Shown here: in pieces, positions 1 to 6,127 of the stretch
Layout: each line of letters begins with the position of its first letter
Numbering within the stretch: the stretch's first letter is position 1
Assembly: GCF_000016125.1 (NCBI RefSeq)
Contig: NC_009135.1
Location: 744,001 to 808,000, forward strand
Direction of reading: 5' to 3'
DNA length: 64,000 nucleotides
Origin: Methanococcus maripaludis C5
GTDB lineage: Archaea > AGJL01 > Methanococci > Methanococcales > Methanococcaceae
Notes under the pieces: generated by a model
Seen by the model: the letters and a program-made list of their open reading frames with translations, nothing else
Database searches by the model: none
What the model was told of the DNA's origin: nothing
Made by a program: the position numbers and the translations under genes

Positions 1-906
1 ACAAGCATTGAAACTCGATATAAGCGGAACTATACGCACTTTCCGCTCTTAACTAAAAGAATAACTTGCAAAATAACAAGCATTGAAACTTTTTTTATAC
101 GTTTAGTAACAGGGTTAATTCTGTTTACTAAAAGAATAACTTGCAAAATAACAAGCATTGAAACTTTAATTCCCATTCATGGTTTGGATCTGGAATAAAT
201 GCTAAAAGAATAACTTGCAAAATAACAAGCATTGAAACTTTTGTTCGTGTCTTTTCTTCTCAATAATTCTTTTAAACTAAAAGAATAACTTGCAAAATAA
301 CAAGCATTGAAACTTTTTTTATTGTAATCGGTTATACTGTTGTATTCTGTCTAAAAGAATAACTTGCAAAATAACAAGCATTGAAACACAATTTAGATGT
401 TATAGAGTTTTTAAAACAGAATAAACTAAAAGAATAACTTGCAAAATAACAAGCATTGAAACTACAGAATTTACGTGATTTTAATTATGGTATATATTCT
501 AAAAGAATAACTTGCAAAATAACAAGCATTGAAACTATTGTCGATTTTATTTCGCTTAACTCTGTCGGATTATCTAAAAGAATAACTTGCAAAATAACAA
601 GCATTGAAACTGATGGAGTCAAAAGGTAAGACTGTTAAATTTCCGGCTAAAAGAATAACTTGCAAAATAACAAGCATTGAAACACCTTGAAAATATAACA
701 TATGAGCAAAAAATTGAAATCTAAAAGAATAACTTGCAAAATAACAAGCATTGAAACCCACCGGCGGAGGGCTCTAAAACGAGGGTACTCGAATACTAAA
801 AGAATAACTTGCAAAATAACAAGCATTGAAACCTGATGAAACGAGCGAAACAAACAATAAAAAATCAAGCTAAAAGAATAACTTGCAAAATAACAAGCAT
901 TGAAAC
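1..906 (+). CRISPR. CRISPR array, leader-distal part (12 full repeats plus one cut by the window edge)
   Basis: A 37-nt repeat (begins CTAAAAGAATAACTTG, ends CAAGCATTGAAAC) starts at 53, 128, 202, 277, 351, 426, 499, 574, 647, 721, 796 and 870, each copy identical; a partial copy occupies 1-14. The twelve spacers are 36-38 nt and all different. The repeat end ATTGAAAC is the typical 8-nt 5' tag of type I-B crRNAs, so the array is read on the + strand, the leader and older array lie left of the window, and the degenerate copy at 1726 is the trailing end. No cas genes are in the window. Minus-strand open frames across the array are artefacts of the repeat. Confidence 0.98.
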
Positions 907-1164
907 CGGGGCAAAGAGCAAGTTTAATTTCTAAAACTCTTTTATCTTCTTCGATAGTTCATGTTTTAAAAAAGCAGGGCAGGGATAACGATTATAAAAT
1001 ATACAGACAGATTAACAAAGATGTTGAGCAAAAAATAAGAGAATTTACCAATCAATACTGCATAGCAATTATTAAACAGGGAATTCTACTTGAATTTTTT
1101 AATGATCTGCAAGTTTTATATAATCTGATGATATATTGTATATCATACTGATATAATCTATATC
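907..1164 (+). other. Interrupted last spacer / gene remnant before the toxin-antitoxin pair
   Basis: After the last intact repeat there is no new repeat for about 820 bp. The first 245 bp stay open in one frame (83 codons, from a TTG inside the repeat at 900), with a hydrophilic middle and no recognised family. The frame has no Shine-Dalgarno site and its end runs through the promoter of the next gene, so it looks like a remnant of the DNA that brought in the toxin-antitoxin genes rather than a working gene. Left and right ends of the original spacer could not be identified. Confidence 0.4.
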
Positions 1165-1172
1165 ATGGTGAT
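1115..1172 (+). promoter_or_regulatory. Promoter, two operators and SD of the toxin-antitoxin operon
   Basis: A consensus archaeal TATA box TTTATATA lies at 1115-1122, placing the start of transcription near 1145. Two perfect inverted repeats follow: ATGATATA-TTG-TATATCAT (1128-1146) and TGATATA-ATC-TATATCA (1149-1165), with centres 20 bp apart (about two helical turns). The SD GGTGAT at 1167-1172 serves the ATG at 1177. Twin operators overlapping the start site are what autorepression by a ribbon-helix-helix antitoxin would look like. Confidence 0.75.
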
Positions 1173-1176
1173 ACAT

Positions 1177-1425
1177 ATGGTTCATGTTCAAGTTGATTTA
1201 AGCGATGATTCAAACAGGATTATTGAGATATTCAAGGCTCAACATTCAATCCCTAAAAAATCTATCGCAATAGATATGTTTATTTCACAATTTGCGAGTT
1301 ATGGTAAAGAAGCTTTAGAATATAACCCCGCATTTGTAAAAGAAACAATAGAACATAGTAAAGGTAAGGATTTTATAGATATAACGGATAAAAAATCCAG
1401 AAGAAAACATTTGGGATTAGAATGA
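1177..1425 (+). CDS. RelB-like / DUF2683-type antitoxin
   Basis: An 82-aa protein beginning MVHVQVDLSDDSN, which matches the opening of the archaeal DUF2683 family, small ribbon-helix-helix proteins usually paired with RelE toxins (family call from memory). The N-terminal beta strand and two helices would bind DNA; the charged C-terminal tail (residues 45-82) would bind and neutralise the toxin. An in-frame ATG at 1165 exists, but the SD GGTGAT at 1167-1172 and the family's usual N-terminus favour 1177. The stop overlaps the toxin start by 4 bp (ATGA), the normal arrangement of a type II module. Twin operators upstream suggest autoregulation. Confidence 0.75.
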   Translation: MVHVQVDLSDDSNRIIEIFKAQHSIPKKSIAIDMFISQFASYGKEALEYNPAFVKETIEHSKGKDFIDITDKKSRRKHLGLE

Positions 1426-1724
1426 GTGATATGAAATTAGCAATTCGTGATAAACGGGTTCAGAAAAAACTCCAAAAAATTTTTAAAAAAGATAAAGTTC
1501 ATGCAGATGCTATTGACTCTGCATTTGATAAAATTCTTGAATATCCTAATCGCGGTATTCCAATGACTGGTGAACTCGCCGGTTTTAGGCATTTGCATGT
1601 TTATGATTCTTTTGTTATACTTTATTTCGTTGATGAAGTTGAAAAAATAATATATATCGACAACTACGGCCACCATGATGAAATGTATTCATGGAACGAC
1701 AAGATGAAAAAATCAAAAAAATAA
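1422..1724 (+). CDS. RelE/ParE-family toxin
   Basis: A 100-aa protein with the RelE/ParE fold pattern: helical N-terminus (KLAIRDKRVQKKLQKIF), a central helix, then strands with the hallmark end IIYIDNYGHHDEMY near residues 76-89, like the VxxxGHRxxVY end of RelE mRNA interferases. RelE toxins cut mRNA on the ribosome; ParE relatives poison gyrase, and the sequence alone does not settle which. It is translationally coupled to the antitoxin. Its TAA stop (1722-1724) ends one base before the degenerate CRISPR repeat at 1726, so the module sits inside the array. The frame is intact, so the toxin is probably functional. Confidence 0.8.
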   Translation: MSDMKLAIRDKRVQKKLQKIFKKDKVHADAIDSAFDKILEYPNRGIPMTGELAGFRHLHVYDSFVILYFVDEVEKIIYIDNYGHHDEMYSWNDKMKKSKK

Positions 1725-1725
1725 C

Positions 1726-1762
1726 CTAAAAGAATAACTTGCAAAATAACAAGCATTACAAT
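1726..1762 (+). repeat. Degenerate terminal CRISPR repeat
   Basis: The first 32 nt are identical to the array repeat; the last five (ACAAT instead of GAAAC) have diverged, destroying the 5' tag. A decayed final repeat is typical of the leader-distal end and fixes the array's orientation. It is separated from its nearest neighbour by 819 bp holding the toxin-antitoxin genes. Confidence 0.92.
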
Positions 1763-1868
1763 ATGATAAAATCTAAGCAGTTAAAATTCATTGTCTACGA
1801 TCAATCTGATCCAACCCTTTTATATCCTATCTGACCAACGACCACATGAATCCATAAGAATTTCATCG

Positions 1869-2048
1869 CTTAGGATATTTTCGAGCGAAGCGTCCCGAAA
1901 GGGCGAAAATTCCATATGCGGTGAAATTCGACCTCTTTTAGTGTTTAGGATATAATATCCTAAAAAATAATTCATACCGCCCTAGGCACAAAATGTGCGA
2001 AAGCACCTGCTAAACCGTAGCACGGCACCATCGGTGTCGGGCGTGTAC
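1869..2048 (+). ncRNA. Candidate structured RNA downstream of the CRISPR array
   Basis: A GC-richer island in AT-rich DNA with no usable open frame. Domain 1: ATTTTCG (1878-1884) pairs with CGAAAAT (1904-1910) around CCC-GAAA-GGG. Domain 2: TTTAGGATAT (1944-1953) pairs with ATATCCTAAA (1955-1964). Domain 3 is multibranched: TAC-CGCCC (1975-1982) pairs with GGGCG-T-GTA (2039-2047), enclosing GTGC-GAAA-GCAC (1995-2006), GCTA-AACCG-TAGC (2009-2021) and GGCACC-ATC-GGTGTC (2024-2038). A T-run follows at 2050. A TATA-like TTTTATAT at 1818-1825 could drive it. GC islands in AT-rich archaea often mark non-coding RNAs. I recognise neither RNase P nor SRP motifs; a mobile-element remnant is possible. 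Confidence 0.5.
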
Positions 2049-2260
2049 ATTTTTAAAATTTTAAAAAAACTAACCCTGCGCGTTAGCGCTATTAATTATA
2101 CAAAAAAGTTGTAGCAAGAAAAATGCAACGAGATTAAATCCTGCCGTTTTAATTCTTTAATAATTATAAAAGAGCCAAATTATAGATATTTTTTAAGAAA
2201 CTTCTTAAAAGTTTTGAAATTTTAATTTAACGATATACATCGGGTTTGATGTTAAAAGAA

Positions 2261-2364
2261 CCGCAAAATTTATATATTACTGTCATCATACAACGATGGC
2301 AAACTCAAAATTCACCATATGCTACCGTGGTTACCACTTTGATGTAAAGTTAGTATGGTGTTAA
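2261..2364 (+). other. Strong promoter with a short transcript or 22-aa open frame
   Basis: CGCAAAATTTATATATT (2263-2279) is one of the best BRE/TATA matches in the window. About 25 bp downstream an ATG at 2296 opens a 22-codon frame (MANSKFTICYRGY..., stop 2362-2364) that would be leaderless. The same stretch also folds: CACCATA (2313-2319) pairs with TATGGTG (2354-2360), with GTGG-TTA-CCAC inside. It could be a small RNA, a micro-peptide or the head of a gene cut by the DUF4041 insertion. Nothing else is visible between 2050 and 2473. Confidence 0.3.
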
Positions 2365-2379
2365 TATTTATATAATTAA

Positions 2380-2411
2380 TCTCGAGTTTAAAAAATTTAA
2401 AATGGAAAAAA
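2380..2411 (+). repeat. 32-bp direct repeat, left copy
   Basis: A 32-bp sequence (starts TCTCGAGTTTAAAAAA, ends AATGGAAAAAA) is repeated exactly at 4155-4186. The two copies bracket the broken DUF4041/GIY-YIG gene, so the block between them may have arrived or been duplicated as a unit. Confidence 0.9.
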
Positions 2412-2473
2412 TGACGAAACATTTGAATTTTTAGAAAATAGGCATTTACAAAAATAAAAAAATAATCATGAAA

Positions 2474-4037
2474 TTAAGCTTCTGACTCAAATTTTTCCTT
2501 GTTTTGAATTAATTCATTATTCATTGCAAGCGTTTGACGATACTGCTCAGCTTCAGCAATTTTTGTAAATTCAACGACCTTGTTGTGATTTTCATTAACT
2601 ACTTTTTCAACCTCATGGAGGTTTACCTTAAAGAATTCTTTTTTATTATTGATTTTATTTACCTGTCTTTCTCGGAAATAATTATGAAGTGCAGTTTCGA
2701 GTTTTGGTGCATCTTCACTAAACACCATCGCATGAACATCAAATGGGAATGGAACCGAAGCCCCACTAAGTTCCCTTACCCGGTCAAATGGTTCAAGCCG
2801 TCGAGTCATTCCAATTTTATATACGTCATCCCCCAATGAACCGATATTTGAAATAATATAAACATATCCTGCCCTAGTATTTTGTTCCCTATTGTATACA
2901 TCTTCCTTATCTTTTTCGAGAAGTTTAATTTTTTCTTCGAGTTCCTTTAATTTTTCTTCGTATTTCAATTTTTGAGCTTCCGTTGCATTTTCCATTTTTG
3001 CCTTTAGTCCTTCAACAGCTTGTTTAAAATGAGTTTCTTCTTTTTCAATTTTGGCTTTCATAGTTTCTATTTCTTTTAAAACCCTTGCTTCTTCCCTCAT
3101 TTGTTCTCTTATCCGTGCCTGTTCTTCCTGTTCTTCACGTTTTTTCAGTTCATACTCATATGCGAGATACAATTCTTCTAATTTTAAATTAAGATATTGT
3201 GGAGCAATGGAAATCCTGTTTCTGTTTCCAAGTTTGTTTAAAATTTCGTAAGAAGTCCTAATTCTTTTTTCACTTGCGTCAATATTGTTATATTTGACTT
3301 TGAAAATATTTGCTTCGCATTCATTATTAAAAGAACGGACTATGAGTTTTATGTTATCGTTGGTCATTTTTTGACCTTCTTTTTTACTGCCATTCACGGT
3401 CCAGTCGGGATAATAGTTAACAGCTTCTTTAGATTTAACCATTTCTTTTTGCCGAGCTCTTATTAGAGTAATCTGATTTTTATATGACTCAGACGATGCT
3501 AAATTGTATCTTGGAGAATAAAATCCAAAAGATTGCATTAAAATTTCTTCTTCAAAACAATTATTTTCTTTTCGAGGTCTTTGATTGTATTCAATATGTC
3601 ATTTTTTTGTTTTTTTAAATTTTCTATTTCCAAGTCTGCTTTTTTCCGGAATTCCGTTATTTCAGACTCGATTATTGCTATTTGTTCCTTTTTTCCCGTT
3701 CCATATTTTTAATATTCATTTTAATTTTAGAAATCTTGTTTTGTTTATCGTATTCCAAATTTTCTAAAAATACGTTCACTTCAGTTTCTTTTTCTTTTTT
3801 TAGTTCTTCGAGATTTTCAATTTCTTTTTTTAAATCGAGGTATTTGATCTGTTCGAGATCCGCTTCTTTCTTTTTTAGCTCTCGATTTTCATTTTTTAAG
3901 TCTAAAGAGTTTTTATTCAAAAGTTCGTTTTCCTTTGTTAATTTACCAATATTTTGGTTTAAACGTTCGTTTTCTTTTTTTAGTTCTTCAATTTCTTTTT
4001 TAAATTTTCCAGTGTTAAATATATCGCCAATTCCCAC
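2474..4037 (-). pseudogene. DUF4041 / T5orf172 (GIY-YIG) protein, broken by two frameshifts
   Basis: Three successive frames rebuild one protein of about 520 aa. Residues 1-119 (4037-3678) are coiled coil starting MGIGDIFNTGKF; a middle piece (about 3687-3546) continues KEQIAIIESEITEFRK; the last 354 codons (3538-2474) hold the DUF4041 core (QSFGFYSPRYN, WTVNGSKKEGQKMT, LIVRSFNNECEA), a second coiled coil and a C-terminal GIY-YIG/T5orf172 domain (GYVYIISN, VYKIGMTRR, KEFFKV). Both breaks fit loss of one base in a homopolymer: an A-run near 3688-3695 and a T-run near 3554-3557. Such proteins occur in phage and genomic islands, and GIY-YIG domains are nucleases. The C-terminal part could still be made from the ATG at 3538. 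Homopolymer sequencing errors are the main alternative. Confidence 0.85.
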
Positions 4038-4154
4038 AAAATCACCAGATTCTAATTATTTTGTATGAATCATAATTTTGTTAAGTAGAATATAAAAAAT
4101 TGACGGGTTGTTGGCCGAAGAAACGTCTTATAAAATTAGAATTAGTTGAAAGAT

Positions 4155-4186
4155 TCTCGAGTTTAAAAAATTTAAAATGGAAAAAA
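4155..4186 (+). repeat. 32-bp direct repeat, right copy
   Basis: Exact copy of 2380-2411. It lies just beyond the 3' end of the minus-strand gene at 4189-4662 and about 120 bp upstream of the broken DUF4041 gene. Confidence 0.9.
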
Positions 4187-4188
4187 GA

Positions 4189-4662
4189 TTATAATTCAAT
4201 TAAATCATATTTCATTGCGGTTTTCAAAAAGATATCATTACTTATTTTAATTATATTAGTATGTGGTACTAGGTATGCTGTAACCATATCCCATCTATTA
4301 TCTTCCCTGAATTCCTGCCTGAAATCACTTAATCGGTATTTAATATTTCCATCAGTACTTACCCATACTGAAAATTTCAGATAATTTTTAGGAGATAAAT
4401 CCAAAATTTCATGAGTTTTATACTTTTTTAAAACTGCAACCGTGTTTTTTTCTTCGTAACTTAAATCCATCGATTCTATTTCTTTTTCCATAAGTCGAAA
4501 GACCAGCATATTATGTATCGTGAGTTTTGTATATTTGTAAGGATCAATGTCATATCCCTTTTTCTCAAATTCACCATATTTTATAAAATATTTCAGCAAC
4601 GCCGATGAAATATTTCTCGCGGTTGAATAACATTCTTCAAACCTGTTTGGTTGGTCTTCCAT
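4189..4662 (-). CDS. Hypothetical protein, 157 aa
   Basis: I do not recognise this protein. It begins MEDQPNRFEECYSTARNI; residues 1-75 look helical and residues 90-157 alternate hydrophobic strands and charged turns (LKFSVWVSTDGNIKYRL, DMVTAYLVPHTNIIKIS). It has no cysteine pairs, signal peptide or membrane segment. It reads the same way as the broken DUF4041 gene downstream and may belong to the same accessory block; the right copy of the 32-bp repeat touches its 3' end. The uninterrupted frame and ordinary codon use support a real gene. Confidence 0.6.
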   Translation of the reverse strand: MEDQPNRFEECYSTARNISSALLKYFIKYGEFEKKGYDIDPYKYTKLTIHNMLVFRLMEKEIESMDLSYEEKNTVAVLKKYKTHEILDLSPKNYLKFSVWVSTDGNIKYRLSDFRQEFREDNRWDMVTAYLVPHTNIIKISNDIFLKTAMKYDLIEL

Positions 4663-5217
4663 TCTCTATCCCCGTGTCCAAAATTGCCAAATAAATTTAA
4701 TATTTTTAATCCTTCGGTGAACATTATATTTATTATTTTGGATATTTTAAAATAGCAATATATTATTACAAAAGTAAAATAAATTATCGTATAAGAAAAA
4801 ATTAAGTGTTTTATTTATATACATTTTTTATTTTAGGGTACATTGTTGTTAAATTATGGCTAATTATTTATACTATAATAAATAATCGTAAAATTGGGTC
4901 AGAAGTCTTATCATTTTAGATACAGACTACTGACGAACAGTGTGTATAATTATTAATCATGCTTTGAAAAATTTTAAAATTCATATCTATTATTTTTTCA
5001 ACCCCTGAACATTTGAGCATGATTCATGATTTTTTCTAAAAATCTTAAATAAGCCCCCCAAATTTCTATTTTTTTTAAGTTGATTTTTAATTTTAAAACC
5101 GTTTTTCCAAATGCCATTCCAAAAGCTGAATCTTTATATATTATAGGACAATACTTGGATATTACAGATTTTTTATATTCATTGTTTATTCACTGTTTCA
5201 TGTAATGAGGTGAAATA
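4663..5217 (+). promoter_or_regulatory. Gene-free 555 bp with the sucD promoter
   Basis: Very AT-rich and without open frames worth naming. The last part carries the sucD promoter: TATA box TTTATATA at 5133-5140, expected start near 5165, and SD GAGGTGA at 5207-5213, four bases before the TTG start. I see no other structure in 4663-5120. Confidence 0.6.
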
Positions 5218-6081
5218 TTGATTCTTCTAGACGAAAACACAAGAGCAATTGTTCAAGGGATCACTGGAAATCAGGGCAGATTCCACACAAAAAATATGCT
5301 TGAATGCAATACCAATGTTGTAGCAGGTGTAACTCCTGGAAAAGCGGGCCAAGATGTCTACGGAGTTCCTGTTTATGATACTGTTTTGGAAACCGTTGAA
5401 AAATACGATGCAAACGCGTCTTTAATATTCATACCTGCACCATTTGTAAAAGATGCGGCATACGAAGCAGTAGATGCAGGACTTGACCTCGTTACAATCA
5501 TTACCGAACACATACCAATTCAGGATTCAATGGATATTGTAGCATACGGAAAAAAACACGGCGTAAATATAATCGGACCAAACACTCCAGGTTTAGCATC
5601 TCCAAAGGTAGGAAAACTTGGAATTATCCCGGTGAGCATATTAAAAGAAGGAAATATTGGAATGGTATCAAGAAGTGGCACATTAACTTACGAAATTGCA
5701 AGCCAGCTAACTACCTCAAACTACGGGCAGTCTTCATGTGTTGGAATTGGTGGAGACCCGATAACTGGTTTGAGATACATTGAAGTTTTGGAAATGTTTG
5801 AAAAAGACAGCGAAACTGATGCGGTTGTAATGGTTGGAGAAATCGGTGGAAATGCTGAAGAAGATGCGGCTGAAAAAATGATTTCGAAAATGAAAAAACC
5901 AGTTATTTCATACATTGCAGGACAGTCCGCACCCGAAGGAAAAAGAATGGGTCACGCTGGTGCAATTATCGAAAAAGGAGTCGGAACTGCAAAAAGCAAA
6001 ATGGAAGCACTTGAAAACGCTGGCGCCCATGTTGCAAAAAGAATTTCAGATATACCCTTACTATTAAAAGAAATTATTTAA
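5218..6081 (+). CDS. sucD: Succinyl-CoA synthetase (ADP-forming) alpha subunit
   Basis: A 287-aa protein, full length for the family. The N-terminal CoA-binding Rossmann domain ([19 protein letters not shown], residues 10-28) is followed by the ligase domain with SRSGTLTYE (151-159), GIGGDP (176-181) and the phosphorylated active-site His246 in GHAGAI. With the beta subunit (not in this window) it interconverts succinate and succinyl-CoA in the incomplete tricarboxylic acid pathway by which methanogens make 2-oxoglutarate. It starts at TTG with a strong SD four bases upstream. It is alone on its transcript unless topA, 37-46 bp downstream, is co-transcribed. Confidence 0.95.
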   Translation: MILLDENTRAIVQGITGNQGRFHTKNMLECNTNVVAGVTPGKAGQDVYGVPVYDTVLETVEKYDANASLIFIPAPFVKDAAYEAVDAGLDLVTIITEHIPIQDSMDIVAYGKKHGVNIIGPNTPGLASPKVGKLGIIPVSILKEGNIGMVSRSGTLTYEIASQLTTSNYGQSSCVGIGGDPITGLRYIEVLEMFEKDSETDAVVMVGEIGGNAEEDAAEKMISKMKKPVISYIAGQSAPEGKRMGHAGAIIEKGVGTAKSKMEALENAGAHVAKRISDIPLLLKEII

Positions 6082-6127
6082 ACTGCTTTTTTCAATTATT
6101 TTATTATTAATTTAAAACGTGAAAAAT

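Noticed and set aside
570-868. Two minus-strand open frames across the CRISPR array
   Set aside because: They repeat the same peptide every 74 bp (a translation of the repeat) and have no SD; artefacts.
1-906. Spacers matching genes inside this window
   Set aside because: No spacer gave a visible long match to other parts of the window by eye; a proper search was not possible.
1869-2048. RNase P or SRP RNA in the structured region
   Set aside because: The conserved P4 (GAGGAAAGUC / ACAGAA) and SRP domain IV (AGCAGCC / GGAA) motifs are absent on both strands.
1869-2048. tRNA gene in the GC-richer island
   Set aside because: The multibranched fold lacks the TTCRA loop, a 5-bp anticodon arm and a 7-bp acceptor stem.
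3682-4068. Plus-strand Ser/Phe-rich frame opposite the coiled-coil gene
   Set aside because: Mirror of a Lys/Glu-rich coiled coil in the other strand; composition and lack of SD mark it as a shadow.
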